From the NCBI GenBank assembly GCA_016716905.1, contig JADJUS010000022.1:1723501-1787500 (forward strand): a stretch of DNA of 64,000 nucleotides, read 5' to 3'. The notes below the pieces were generated by a model. That model had not been told where the DNA came from and searched no databases. It worked only from the letters and a program-made list of their open reading frames with translations. Position numbers and translations under genes: made by a program. The stretch comes from Acidobacteriota bacterium (lineage in GTDB: Bacteria; Acidobacteriota; Vicinamibacteria; Vicinamibacterales; SCN-69-37). Shown here piece after piece: positions 52,289 through 61,171 of this stretch. Numbering within the stretch: position 1 is the first letter of the stretch; every line of letters starts with the position of its first letter.

Positions 52289-52675
52289 CTATTTCGAACT
52301 GCGCTGGAACTTGACCACCCGGCTGTCCGGGCTTCCGGCCGGCCGGTACTTCACGCTGACTTCGAGAGTGGCGGCCGCGGTGTCCCACACCACATCGATG
52401 AGTTCAACCGTCAGCCGATGCCCCAACCATCGCGACAGGCCGTTGGTGATGCGCGCCTTCACGACGCCGCGCAACGCCTCGGACGCCGGCTCGAACACAA
52501 GCCGGCGCACGCCGCCGCCGAACTCCGGCAGGAACAGCCGCTCAGCCGGACTGGTCAGCAACAGCTGCAGCAGTTCGTCGCGCACATGCGCTCCATCGTC
52601 TTTTGGCGCCGCCGTGCGGCCATCGCTGCCGATGTGGAACGGAAACGCGAGATGACGTCCATTCGAGAGGGCCAT
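52289..52675 (-). CDS. GPW/gp25 family baseplate protein
   Basis: A 128-residue protein with the gp25 core: LAFPFHIGSDGRT, then HVRDELLQLLLTSPAERLFLP and EFGGGVRRLVFEP (partial quotes). gp25-like proteins nucleate sheath polymerisation at the baseplate and show lysozyme-like fold remains without activity. ATG 52675 is set two bases after the PAAR-like stop; the longer frame is a shadow. Position in the operon corresponds to Afp9. Confidence 0.88.
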   Translation of the reverse strand: MALSNGRHLAFPFHIGSDGRTAAPKDDGAHVRDELLQLLLTSPAERLFLPEFGGGVRRLVFEPASEALRGVVKARITNGLSRWLGHRLTVELIDVVWDTAAATLEVSVKYRPAGSPDSRVVKFQRSSK

Positions 52676-52677
52676 GA

Positions 52678-53004
52678 CTAGGTGCCCGTTGCTTTCTGCT
52701 GCACTTGCATCACGATGGCGGTGCCCTGAGGCACCTGAGCTGCGCTGAGGCACAGGCCCACGCTGTTTTGCAGCAGCACCGGCACGTTCTGCACCAGGGT
52801 CTGTGTGGCAGCGGTGACCCAGCGGATCGTCACACATGGGGAATAGGCCACCGGCGTGAACGGGCAGCCGACCACCGGGTGAACGTCGGTTTGCAGCAAG
52901 GCAGGCGCGCCGTCAATCAGCGCCACCGTGTTGCTGGTGAGCAACTGCGCCATCCCGCCATGCGGGCACGTCACGGTACTGGCGGACGTCAGGATCGGGA
53001 TCAT
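52678..53004 (-). CDS. PAAR-like spike tip protein
   Basis: A 108-residue protein, glycine- and valine-rich with strand repeats (TVTCPHGGMAQLL, ALIDGAPALLQTDVHPVVGCPF). The spacing of cysteines and histidines (CPHGG, HPVVGCPF, a later CVTI) fits a metal-held PAAR-like cone, which caps the spike and pierces the target membrane. The start overlaps the previous stop by four bases. It sits directly after the spike genes, as in other eCIS loci (Afp10 position). Confidence 0.75.
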   Translation of the reverse strand: MIPILTSASTVTCPHGGMAQLLTSNTVALIDGAPALLQTDVHPVVGCPFTPVAYSPCVTIRWVTAATQTLVQNVPVLLQNSVGLCLSAAQVPQGTAIVMQVQQKATGT

Positions 53005-53576
53005 GGCGCCGCTCCCAGGCTCATGGCGCCGTTGACGAGGCTCACGCCCGCGGGACCCACTTTGATCATGCCGTTGTTCAGGGAGATCGATTGATTGCTG
53101 ATCTTGATCTCACACGCGCCGCACTTCAGCACGATCTCTGTGCCGGTCATCGTGATCTCCGGTCCACCGGCGTGCACAAGCTTCAACTCGTCGGCCTCAT
53201 CATCGAGGATCACCTTGTGGCCGTTCTCAGAGACGATCACGCGAACGCCGGCCCCTTGCGGGTCGGGCCGCTGCCCGGCGGCCCACCACGCGCCCGACCA
53301 AATCGGATGGTCCAGTTGCCCCGCCTCGAACTCGATCCACACACCCGAGCCCACTTTGGGCAACATGACCACACCGTGTTGGTCTCCCGCGAACGGCGCG
53401 GCCGGCAACGCCCATCCGCTCGTCGCTTCGCCGAGCACCGAGGCGACGGTTGCCTTGATGCGGCACTGGTTAATCGGGTCGTCCACGTCGGTGACGATGC
53501 CGCGGTATTTGCCGAAGTAGCTCGACCCGACGCGATCGACGAGGCGTTCGACGGTTTGGGCCAACAAGTCGCTCAT
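53001..53576 (-). CDS. Baseplate assembly protein V-like spike half
   Basis: A 191-residue gpV/VgrG-C-like protein. The OB-fold part (YFGKYRGIVTDVDDPINQCRI, WALPAAPFAGDQHGVVMLPK, shortened) is followed by beta-helix needle rungs (ITMTGTEIVLKCGACEIKIS, then SISLNNGMIKVGPAGV). It forms the spike tube with the D-like protein just upstream. The split of spike into two genes is noted under findings. Start and preceding stop share one base (ATG 53576). Confidence 0.82.
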   Translation of the reverse strand: MSDLLAQTVERLVDRVGSSYFGKYRGIVTDVDDPINQCRIKATVASVLGEATSGWALPAAPFAGDQHGVVMLPKVGSGVWIEFEAGQLDHPIWSGAWWAAGQRPDPQGAGVRVIVSENGHKVILDDEADELKLVHAGGPEITMTGTEIVLKCGACEIKISNQSISLNNGMIKVGPAGVSLVNGAMSLGAAP

Positions 53577-54688
53577 CAGAACACTCCTCCACCAATGGCT
53601 GCGCCGGCTGCGGCCGAAACCTCGGAGACAGAGTTGGTTCTGGCTTCCAGTTCCTGCGTGTAGAGCGACGGCGTGATGCGGTGTGTGACCTTGGAAATCA
53701 GGTAGTCGCCGCTGTAGGGCGTGGCGCCGGCATCCACGCGCACTTTCTGGTACGGGGTCAGGACGCCGGCATAACAACCGGGAATCACGTGGCTGGTGAG
53801 CGCGTAGACGTAGCCGTTTCGGCGCGCGTCGGCGGTGGCCGCCGCGGCCGGATCCTCGCGCGTGTTGTCGGCGGGATTCAGCAGTCTCATCGGTGACAAG
53901 TCGGCAGGCACCGCCGGGAGCTGCCGCATCAGGCCCAACTCTTCGGCGCTGGTTGCAAAGGTGGTGACGCCGTGGTCATCCACGCGCAGCACCTGCGCCT
54001 GTGTGCGGCCGCCACCGTTGGGGTCCTGAGTCACGCTGGCGCTTGAGAGGTTCCGCCCACTGCCGAGTAACACGAGTGGTGGCAGATCCGCCACACCTTC
54101 AGGGTCGGGCAGGAAACATCCGATGCTTTTGCCCGGTTCGTCGCCAGGCAGCACATAGGCGTGCCGGTCATTCGCGCTCGCCAACTCGCGCAGGAACTGG
54201 AGCACGGTGCCTCTGCGCGTGGTGGTCTCGGGGTTGGCGTCCGTGGGTTCGACCCTGGTATCCCGGATCTGCGCGAAGCGGGCGAACAGTTCATCGACGA
54301 TTTCGCTGTGGCGGCGATTCTCGAATGGCGGCTCCACTTCCTCGTCGCGATTGAGGAATGCGCTGTCGTCACGCACCACCATGGTGGCCGTGCTCTGGCC
54401 GGGCTGCGAATCAAGGTCGGCGTCGATGCTGACGAGCGGTCCGTCGATGAGCGGCGCGAAACGCCCGGTGCCGATATCGAACTCCACGCGCACACGCGAG
54501 AAGGGCGCGGTCGAGTCGCCGGGCCAGCCCGTCCACGCGCCCGCAGCATCGAGGCTCAACGCCATGCGGATGTGCGCTTCCCAGAAGGCGTCCATCTCCT
54601 GCGTGACTTCGATCTCCTCGATGCGACGCAGCTCGGCCTCGCTTGCAGCGCGGTCGCCGAACCAGACGCGGAAGCGTTGTTCGGGCAT
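53576..54688 (-). CDS. Late control D/VgrG-N-like spike half
   Basis: A 370-residue protein with the gpD fold (first half of VgrG). It opens with the beta domain FRVWFGDRAASEAELRRIEEIEV, then ARRHSEIVDELFARFA-like and LQFLRELASANDRHAYVL blocks for the second barrel. It trimerises above the needle and joins spike to tube. Its stop overlaps the V-like start by one base. It lies one base from the LysM adaptor gene. Confidence 0.82.
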   Translation of the reverse strand: MPEQRFRVWFGDRAASEAELRRIEEIEVTQEMDAFWEAHIRMALSLDAAGAWTGWPGDSTAPFSRVRVEFDIGTGRFAPLIDGPLVSIDADLDSQPGQSTATMVVRDDSAFLNRDEEVEPPFENRRHSEIVDELFARFAQIRDTRVEPTDANPETTTRRGTVLQFLRELASANDRHAYVLPGDEPGKSIGCFLPDPEGVADLPPLVLLGSGRNLSSASVTQDPNGGGRTQAQVLRVDDHGVTTFATSAEELGLMRQLPAVPADLSPMRLLNPADNTREDPAAAATADARRNGYVYALTSHVIPGCYAGVLTPYQKVRVDAGATPYSGDYLISKVTHRITPSLYTQELEARTNSVSEVSAAAGAAIGGGVF

Positions 54689-54689
54689 C

Positions 54690-54962
54690 TCAGGTCCTCG
54701 GCACGATCACGGTCTCGCCTGGTGTGTCCACCAGTTCGCGTCCGTCAAGCGCGGTGTTGGCATCGGCCACGTGCCAGAACTGCGTCGCATCGCCCGTGCG
54801 GGCCTGCGCCAGCAGGTCGAGCCGCTCTCCGGCCTGCACCATTTGCGGGTCGCCGGTCGCGGGCGTCAGGCGGCGCAACTTCAGCGCCGTCACGGTTTCT
54901 CCAGTGGACGAGGTGGTCTCGACCGTCGAGACCTTGTGGTAGCGGGAGTGTGGGAGAAACAT
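54690..54962 (-). CDS. Small LysM-like tail adaptor protein
   Basis: A 90-residue protein: a LysM-type core (MVQAGERLDLLAQARTGDAT and WHVADANTAL, ending GETVIVPRT). Such proteins (gpX/Afp7-like) sit at the tube-spike junction. GGAG precedes ATG 54962 by six bases. Eight bases follow the tube-initiator gene. In larger systems this module is fused to that protein; here the two are separate genes. Confidence 0.72.
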   Translation of the reverse strand: MFLPHSRYHKVSTVETTSSTGETVTALKLRRLTPATGDPQMVQAGERLDLLAQARTGDATQFWHVADANTALDGRELVDTPGETVIVPRT

Positions 54963-54970
54963 GGCGGCTC

Positions 54971-55642
54971 CTACAGCGGGATCAGTTCGACAATTTGTTC
55001 AGCGGTATTGGCCAGGTTGGCGATGGCCTGGGCTTCTTTCGCGATCGTGGAGTATTCGAGCGCGCCCTTCGCCAGCACGTCGTCAGAGCAGTCGTCGAGC
55101 GCATTCACACTCAGGGTGATATCCACCTCCGCGCGAACGGGGTTGAGGATGGCGTCGTATTCGAGTTCCGAGAAACTCATGGAGTCGATGGTGACCGGCA
55201 GCACGCGCGCGAGGCCCCAGATAAAGAGAATGCGCGGGTACTTTTCGCGCGGGATGGGCTGAGCGGGAGCGTCATCAGCCCCGCCGCCGCCGACCGCATC
55301 GCCAATCGCATCGATGGCCGCACCCACCAGGCCGGCGATCTTCGAACTCGGCAGGACCATCTTCTCGAGGGCGGCGAGTTGTGGGCCGATGCCGAACATC
55401 TGCGCGAGCACCTTGCCTTCGTCGAGCATGTTGGCGGCGCTGAAGTGCGCCTTGAACGAGATCTTTTCGAACGTGCGCTCACCGGCCTGCGTGGTTTCGC
55501 GTTGGATGGCGCCGGTGGGTCGCGGCGGGATCTGGAGCGTGCGCGTGAGTGACTCCGGGTTGAACTGGAAGATCACCACGTTCGGGATGGGCCCGATGAG
55601 TGAGGTGCCGTATTCGATGAGGGCGCCGCGCAACAGACTCAT
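54971..55642 (-). CDS. Tube initiator-like CIS protein (Afp7 N-terminal domain-like)
   Basis: A 223-residue protein. The phrase VVIFQFNPESLTRTLQ is the hallmark of the CIS tube protein N-terminal domain that starts the inner tube on the baseplate, followed by ERTFEKISFKAHFSAANML and a C-terminal SFSELEYDAILNPVRAEVDITLSV block (shortened). GGAG lies seven bases before ATG 55642. The LysM part usually fused to it is the next gene. Confidence 0.8.
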   Translation of the reverse strand: MSLLRGALIEYGTSLIGPIPNVVIFQFNPESLTRTLQIPPRPTGAIQRETTQAGERTFEKISFKAHFSAANMLDEGKVLAQMFGIGPQLAALEKMVLPSSKIAGLVGAAIDAIGDAVGGGGADDAPAQPIPREKYPRILFIWGLARVLPVTIDSMSFSELEYDAILNPVRAEVDITLSVNALDDCSDDVLAKGALEYSTIAKEAQAIANLANTAEQIVELIPL

Positions 55643-55869
55643 GATGCGTCTCCGAGAATCCTGCCGGCGATTTGACGTGCGATGCCTGTAGCGAGATCGT
55701 GTGGCTTGCCCGCCTCGGTCGTGCCACCACGCTGCGCTGCCAGCTCACGCGCGAGGGCAGGGCCCAGCGCCCGCGCGGCCGCTTCAGCGGTGTCTGGAGC
55801 AAAGCCCCGCAGGTCCAGTTCCAGCCGGTCAATCCGCACCCGTCGGCGTCCCTGTAGAGGCGCGCTCAT
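55639..55869 (-). CDS. Small eCIS protein of unknown function
   Basis: A 76-residue basic/alanine-rich protein (RVRIDRLELDLRGFAPDTAEAAARAL). I recognise no domain, but its strand-helix start (I-D-x-L-x-L-x-L-R-G) and the place between ATPase and tube initiator are typical of a small eCIS-conserved ORF. Start and stop both overlap neighbours by four bases, which fixes the reading: ATG 55869. The larger frame to 56025 is a shadow. Confidence 0.6.
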   Translation of the reverse strand: MSAPLQGRRRVRIDRLELDLRGFAPDTAEAAARALGPALARELAAQRGGTTEAGKPHDLATGIARQIAGRILGDAS

Positions 55870-57938
55870 CGCGTGGTCCTTTGCGCGGCCACAAGCGCCG
55901 CATACGGTCCGAACTGTTCCAGGCTGGTGGCGCGCTCCAGTTTGTCGAGCTCGCGCTGTACCGCCCGCACCACCGCGGCCATCGTCAACCGCCGCTCCGC
56001 GCCAACCGAGGCGCTTTGCAGACAAGCCTGGAACACGATGCCGCGGATGTGGCCGCCGGCCAGCGCGAAGCGCTGTGCCAGGAAGTCGAAGTCCACGTCG
56101 CTGGCATCAACCCCTTCGGGGATGACGCCACGCCAGATACGCAGGCGCTCTTCGGCGCCCGGCATTGGAAACTCGACCGCAAAACGCAGCCGGCGCAAGA
56201 ACGCGTCGTCCAGGTCCTTCTTGCGGTTGGTAGCGAGGATGGCGAGGCCCTTGAAGCGCTCCATGCGTTCAAGCAAGTAGCTGATTTCGAGGTTGGCGTA
56301 CCGGTCGTGCGCGTCCTTGACCTCGGTGCGTTTGCCGAAGAGTGCGTCGGCTTCGTCGAAGAACAACACGACATCGGCGGAATCGGCGGCGTCGAAGAGT
56401 CGCCGCAAGTTCTTCTCCGTTTCGCCGATGTACTTGTTGACCACCTGCGACAGGTCGATGCGGTAGAGCGGCAGCGCCAGTTCCGACGCAATCGCCTCGG
56501 CCGCCATCGTCTTGCCGGTGCCGGGAGGGCCGGCAAACAACACGGCCAGTCCGCCCTCGTTCCATGCATGCGCGGTGCCCCAGTCATAGTGCACCCGCGT
56601 GAGGTTGGTCATGGCCGCGATGATTTCGGCAATCTGCGCGTCCTGCGCGGCGGGCAGCATCAATTCATCGCGGCGGAATCGCGGCGTGACGGGCTGTGCG
56701 AGTGAGCCGAGATCGAGATCGGCGCGTGCGGCGGCCAGCATTTCGTCCATGCGCGGTGGCCGGCCCAGCGTGGCCAGTTCACGGCCCACTCGCGCGATGC
56801 CCGCTTCTTCGTAGCGGAAGCGGCGCGCCAGTTCCGGCAACTCCGCCGCTGCGGTCGGCAGGGCGCGTCGCCAATGCGCCAAGCGTTCTGCGTACGTCAG
56901 TGGCGACACCGTGATGGCCGGCAACGTGGATCCGAGGCCGCGCAAGGCCGCGCCCTCGTGCGCGCCGACGAACACTGTGAGCGGAAGGCCCGGCAGCGGC
57001 GGGGCTTCGGCGACCGGGGCGGCCGGATCGTGAACGGACGTACTCGTGAGCATGGCGGCCGGCAGATAAACGGCCTGGCCACGCAACCACGCCACCGTGA
57101 GCGCCTGTGCCATCTGATCACGCGGCAGGGCCACGCTTGGTCTGACCGTGCCGATGCCGGCATGTGCTGCACAGGCAGCGGCGACTTCTGCCAGCGGCGC
57201 GCCGATGGCGCCCAGCACCGGTACCAGTCGCATTCCCGGCTGCGCGTGGGGGTCGCTGTCGGCCGCCAGTGCGGCTGCCACTCGAGCGATCGCCGCGTTG
57301 TCGAGTGTCGCCAACGCCTGCGACGGCACAACGGTTTCGAGCGCGACGGGCAATTCGGCGTCGGCAAACAGCAACTGGCCCGCAACCAGCGGAGGCACAC
57401 GCAGGGGTGCCTGCCAATCGTGCGCTCCGCCCGATGCCTGCGAAGCCAGAATGCCGTAGCGCATCAGTGTGTGTGCCGGGTCGAAACACCGCAGCACTTC
57501 GTCGGGCTCGTCCCACAGGCGCTGCGCCAATGCGAGCGTTGGCACGGTACGCGAGGCGTCGTTCAGACAACTGGCGATGACCGGCCCCGCTGCGCTGTCA
57601 ACCACGGGCAGCAGCGCCACCGCCAGAATGAAGCGCTCGACGGGCTGCAGTTCGAGTTCCCTGACCACCCATCCGAACGATCCGCGGATATCGCTGTCGC
57701 CCGAGTCGTCCGGTTCCTCTGCCGCCACCAGTTCGCTCAAGTGCCGCGCCGTGACGTCACTTTCGAAGAACGCACGCTTGTCGGCTTCGTAGCGCATGAG
57801 ATCCAGCGCGTTGGTGGCACCCGGTTCGCGCCAGAGCCAGCAGACTTCTCGACGGAGGCGCCAGGCGACCTGGCCAAGCCAGTACTGCGCGAGCACATCG
57901 CCACCGTGCACGCCCGGCAGGAATGCGATCGTCCTCAT
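55866..57938 (-). CDS. eCIS AAA+ ATPase (Afp15-like)
   Basis: A 690-residue protein. The N-terminal 440 residues are a divergent, alanine-rich helical region that looks like a degenerate second ATPase. The C-terminal AAA+ module has Walker A GPPGTGKT at 470-477, Walker B LFFDEAD near 520, sensor LATNRK and arginine-finger-like RRLRF. Homologues are needed for eCIS particle assembly or cargo loading in the producer cytoplasm. The start overlaps the terminator gene by four bases. Confidence 0.87.
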   Translation of the reverse strand: MRTIAFLPGVHGGDVLAQYWLGQVAWRLRREVCWLWREPGATNALDLMRYEADKRAFFESDVTARHLSELVAAEEPDDSGDSDIRGSFGWVVRELELQPVERFILAVALLPVVDSAAGPVIASCLNDASRTVPTLALAQRLWDEPDEVLRCFDPAHTLMRYGILASQASGGAHDWQAPLRVPPLVAGQLLFADAELPVALETVVPSQALATLDNAAIARVAAALAADSDPHAQPGMRLVPVLGAIGAPLAEVAAACAAHAGIGTVRPSVALPRDQMAQALTVAWLRGQAVYLPAAMLTSTSVHDPAAPVAEAPPLPGLPLTVFVGAHEGAALRGLGSTLPAITVSPLTYAERLAHWRRALPTAAAELPELARRFRYEEAGIARVGRELATLGRPPRMDEMLAAARADLDLGSLAQPVTPRFRRDELMLPAAQDAQIAEIIAAMTNLTRVHYDWGTAHAWNEGGLAVLFAGPPGTGKTMAAEAIASELALPLYRIDLSQVVNKYIGETEKNLRRLFDAADSADVVLFFDEADALFGKRTEVKDAHDRYANLEISYLLERMERFKGLAILATNRKKDLDDAFLRRLRFAVEFPMPGAEERLRIWRGVIPEGVDASDVDFDFLAQRFALAGGHIRGIVFQACLQSASVGAERRLTMAAVVRAVQRELDKLERATSLEQFGPYAALVAAQRTTR

Positions 57939-59104
57939 GGCACCACCACGCGCGGGCTCGCGTTTGCCTGCTGATTGTTCACGCGAAGGATGGCGCGGTA
58001 ACTCCCAGCTGGTACAGCGGTTCCCACCCCGGGGACGGTCAGTGTCTTCTGGTCCGCCGCTGTGTTTACCACGTCAAACTGGCGGACGGTCACGCCATCA
58101 GACTCGCGATACAACAACACGATCACGTCGTCTTCGTTGTCACCAAGCAGAAGCCCCTGCAGCTGAAGATTCCCGGCGACGAGGGTGGCGCCGGTCACCA
58201 CCGGCAGCAGCTTTGCGGCGAGCAGATTGCTTGACCGGGTACGCGTTGGCGACAGGCGGCGTCGAACCACCAGTGGCATCTCACCTGCCGACAACGTGCC
58301 GCCCGAGGCGATCGGTGCGCCCGGACTGCCCTCGGCAACCACGACGAGCCGATCGATGCGGCGTTCGACGACCGTCAACATGACATCGCCCAGCACCACT
58401 TCCATGTCGGTGCCGGCGACGTCGGTGCCGAAGATCGTGAGCGTGGCCCCAGGCTCGAAGCGTGCAGGTTCCACACGATCGAGTTGCGCACCCATCGACG
58501 GAATGACATCGATCTGCACGCCGTCACGCCCGATCACCGTTTCAGGCGCCGTGCTGTAGTCCACGCCGACGAGCAGGGAACCGCGCGGGACGGCGCCAGG
58601 CACGATCATCACGGGTCTCACCTGGAAGGCCACCGACAACCGGTATCGTTCGCCATTGCCCTGCATCAGCTTCGAAAGCAGTTCGGAACTCGAGTCTTCG
58701 AATGTGAGTTTCAGCGGTTCGGGATTGTTCTCGAGCGCCAGGCGCACGTTGGCATCAACCAGCGAGTCGATTGGCAGGAAGGCCAGGTCCTGCAGCGCGG
58801 TCAGGCCGAGACCCAGCAGATCGTGGGCGGCGGGGGAATCGCTTCGCTCCCTTCCGTCAAACGCCGTGAGCAGGAACTTGAGCACCAGCCACAATCGGGG
58901 CGGCTCACCGGTGCCCATGGACTGGTTGCGCATATGTCCGTCGAAACTCACTTCGTACAGGAAGAGGTTGAGCTTCGCATTCGCGTCCGTATCCGCGGCT
59001 TCTTCCGGCTTGCCGATCTCAACTTCGAACCCGCGCCGGATCAGGTGATCCTGCAGCAGGCGGGTGACGGCGCCGATCGCCATGGAAGAGTCTGCGAGCG
59101 CCAT
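57935..59104 (-). CDS. DUF4255 tail terminator protein with IPT-like domains (Afp16-like)
   Basis: A 389-residue protein. Residues 1-185 are the DUF4255 (Pvc16 N-terminal) domain: AIGAVTRLLQDHLIRRG, LNLFLYEVSFDGHMRNQ, and LWLVLKFLLTAF. This caps the tube and fixes its end. Residues about 205-389 are two Ig-like/IPT beta domains (ARFEPGATLTIFGTDV), which often decorate such terminators. It sits two bases after the disordered protein gene and four bases into the ATPase gene. Confidence 0.83.
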   Translation of the reverse strand: MALADSSMAIGAVTRLLQDHLIRRGFEVEIGKPEEAADTDANAKLNLFLYEVSFDGHMRNQSMGTGEPPRLWLVLKFLLTAFDGRERSDSPAAHDLLGLGLTALQDLAFLPIDSLVDANVRLALENNPEPLKLTFEDSSSELLSKLMQGNGERYRLSVAFQVRPVMIVPGAVPRGSLLVGVDYSTAPETVIGRDGVQIDVIPSMGAQLDRVEPARFEPGATLTIFGTDVAGTDMEVVLGDVMLTVVERRIDRLVVVAEGSPGAPIASGGTLSAGEMPLVVRRRLSPTRTRSSNLLAAKLLPVVTGATLVAGNLQLQGLLLGDNEDDVIVLLYRESDGVTVRQFDVVNTAADQKTLTVPGVGTAVPAGSYRAILRVNNQQANASPRVVVP

Positions 59105-59106
59105 GG

Positions 59107-59907
59107 TCAGATCCTGCGGAGGGCTCGCCGTGAAAGGGCGCTGCGCTGCGGACGAGCAGCGGTGGCGCGAGGGGCGGCAGGCGGTGCCTGCGGGCTCTGG
59201 ACGGCCTGCACGGCCGGCGCATCCACCCGCACATGAATCGCGCCAATGGAGACTTCAACGATCTCGTTTCGAGCCACAGGCGCCGGCGACAACGGCGCCA
59301 CCGGAATCATTGCCGGAGTGGTGGTCGCCGGGCGGGCGGTTGCGTCGGGTACCACCGATGCCGCTTCTGTGTGGCCAATCCGCTGAGAGGGCAGATCATC
59401 CCCGAGCCTCTGACGGCGAGGCGTTGCGTCAACTTCGCGAGGCGCGATCACCTCGCGGGTATGCGCCGGTGCGTGCGCGACTGACGCGCCAACTTGCTGC
59501 GCCACGGCGTCGGCCGCAACCCAACGCATCGCAGCCCTCACCATGGCCTGGCCGAGGTCGGGCGCGTCGTCGGCCGTCATGGTCTCGGCTCGCGCTGCGG
59601 CTGGCTCGACTGGCGGCTGCTGTGCGACACGCTCGACTCGGGTGGCCTGCGGAGCAGGCGCAGCAGGAGTGATCGCTGCGGCTCGCGTGATCGGTGCCTG
59701 CGGCGATGGCTCGAACTCTGACGTTCGCTCCCGGGTCGGCCGCGTCTCCAACCGGTCGGTGGTCTGCGCCGCGCGCGGCGCCATCGTTTCCGCCCGAGTC
59801 TCCTGGTCGAGTTCAACCACGCCGGGCGGCCGATGCGTCATGGCGCGCCCCGTGGCACCGGCGCCAACGCCCGTCGCTCGCAACAGTGCATCGAAGTAGC
59901 CCCTCAT
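59107..59907 (-). CDS. Disordered Ala/Pro-rich eCIS protein with conserved C-terminal strand
   Basis: A 266-residue protein, mostly alanine, proline, threonine and arginine with little predicted structure. Two segments are ordered: MRGYFDALLRATG at the start and VEVSIGAIHVRVDA near residue 218. Short I-H-V-x-I-G-x-I-x-V-R-A motifs of this kind occur in a small protein found in many eCIS loci. The start overlaps the downstream-listed baseplate gene by four bases. Function unknown; a flexible linker or packing factor is conceivable. Confidence 0.6.
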   Translation of the reverse strand: MRGYFDALLRATGVGAGATGRAMTHRPPGVVELDQETRAETMAPRAAQTTDRLETRPTRERTSEFEPSPQAPITRAAAITPAAPAPQATRVERVAQQPPVEPAAARAETMTADDAPDLGQAMVRAAMRWVAADAVAQQVGASVAHAPAHTREVIAPREVDATPRRQRLGDDLPSQRIGHTEAASVVPDATARPATTTPAMIPVAPLSPAPVARNEIVEVSIGAIHVRVDAPAVQAVQSPQAPPAAPRATAARPQRSALSRRALRRI

Positions 59908-60632
59908 CGGCCGTCCTCAATCAGCGCGATGTATCGCGCACGACGCGCCGGTGGCACGGCCAGCACTTCCGATTCCGTCCAGCCGTAGTTCGATGCCAGT
60001 ACGTGCACGTCATGCATCAGCGCGCGTTGTCGCGCCACCAACTTCGCGAGCGCGATGGATTCCAGATCCACGTCCACTTCGTTGGGCGCATCGCAGGCAG
60101 CGCACCGGCACGCAACCGTGAAGTGCACCAGGGGATCCGCCGCCGCGAGGGCGTCCGCCAGCGTCGCCTCGTCGTCTGGCCGCGCGTTACCGGTGAGCAC
60201 CAGCGAATTGAGCATCAGGCGAACCGCGTGTTCCCTTGAGGCGGGTGGTGCCGCCAACTGCGCCTTACGCCACTCGCGCAAGTCGGTGCCGGTTGGTCTG
60301 CGCATCGCCACGGCGCGGCCGTCGGCCAGGCGCACATGCAGCGGACCCGAGTCGGATGCACCTGTGGGCAATGCGCGCCAGGGCAGTTCGAATTCAAAGG
60401 ACTCGCCGCAGCCTTGCGCCACACAACGCGCGGTCAGCGGAAGGGCGTCGCCCTGTTCAGTCAACGTGACGAGTTGCAGCAGGGCGGCTGTACGCTCACC
60501 GACGGGTTGCTCCCACCAGTACGCGGGATCACCCAGCCCGGCACACTGCGAGAGAACAGTGGTGACCAGACCGGGACGGTCTGCGGCTCCGAAGTCCACG
60601 TCCAGATCCATGGCTTCGCCAAACGGACGCAT
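59904..60632 (-). CDS. T4-like baseplate protein/tail assembly protein
   Basis: A 242-residue protein with four cysteines in two pairs (CVAQGC near residue 68 and CRCAAC near 175), which may bind zinc, and a C-terminal helical block ALMHDVHVLASNYGWTESEVLAV followed by PPARRARYIAL (shortened). The Y-G-W-x-E-x-E-I/V-L motif is seen in phage baseplate or tail-chaperone proteins. GAGGG is five bases from ATG 60632. It follows the tube gene by eight bases. Confidence 0.65.
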   Translation of the reverse strand: MRPFGEAMDLDVDFGAADRPGLVTTVLSQCAGLGDPAYWWEQPVGERTAALLQLVTLTEQGDALPLTARCVAQGCGESFEFELPWRALPTGASDSGPLHVRLADGRAVAMRRPTGTDLREWRKAQLAAPPASREHAVRLMLNSLVLTGNARPDDEATLADALAAADPLVHFTVACRCAACDAPNEVDVDLESIALAKLVARQRALMHDVHVLASNYGWTESEVLAVPPARRARYIALIEDGR

Positions 60633-60640
60633 GGCTACCC

Positions 60641-61159
60641 TCAGCCCGCAAGGACAGGTTCAGAGGGTTCAACCACATCGAGATCGCGCTCCCAGCCTTC
60701 GTTCTCAAGCTTGAGCGTCTGAATCGCGATGGCATTGGCATTGGCGTCGAGGTCGGGCAGCGCCTGGAACTCAGAGACCCAGCAGCGATAGATCTTGTAC
60801 GCCAGCACCACCTGACCGGCCTCGTTATAGACCTCCAGGATCACGTCCTTGCGGAAGTCTTTCAGGCTGACCTCGGCGCCAAGACCGGCGCCGACATGCC
60901 ACACCTTGTTGGCCCAGGCCTCGAACTCCAGGTCGTGCGTCACGCCGCGTTCAAGCGTGATGGCCTCGTACTTCGTGCGGCCGGGCGACTTGCGCGACGT
61001 CGAGGGGTCGCCGCCTTCGCGATGTTCCACCACCTCGGTGCTGCGCTTGAGCGCCCCGCACTTGGCGACGCCAGCCACATAGCGTCCGTCCCACTTGAGA
61101 CGGAACTTGAAGTTCTTGTACGGGTCGAAGCGATGGGTGTTGACGGCAAACTGGGCCAT
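60641..61159 (-). CDS. eCIS inner tube protein (T4 gp19-like)
   Basis: A 172-residue protein: FDPYKNFKFRLKWDGRYVAG, EVVEHREGGD, TLERGVTHDLEFEAWANKV and YKIYRCWVSEFQALPDLDA are typical gp19/tube blocks. Hexamers stack to form the conduit for cargo. It is the only tube gene in the operon, 12 bases after the sheath. Each ring would therefore be homomeric. Confidence 0.9.
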   Translation of the reverse strand: MAQFAVNTHRFDPYKNFKFRLKWDGRYVAGVAKCGALKRSTEVVEHREGGDPSTSRKSPGRTKYEAITLERGVTHDLEFEAWANKVWHVGAGLGAEVSLKDFRKDVILEVYNEAGQVVLAYKIYRCWVSEFQALPDLDANANAIAIQTLKLENEGWERDLDVVEPSEPVLAG

Positions 61160-61171
61160 GATTCGACTCCC

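Noticed and set aside
54161..55552. A 463-codon plus-strand frame across spike and tube-initiator genes
   Set aside because: Opposite to clearly recognised, tightly packed eCIS genes; composition is that of a shadow frame.
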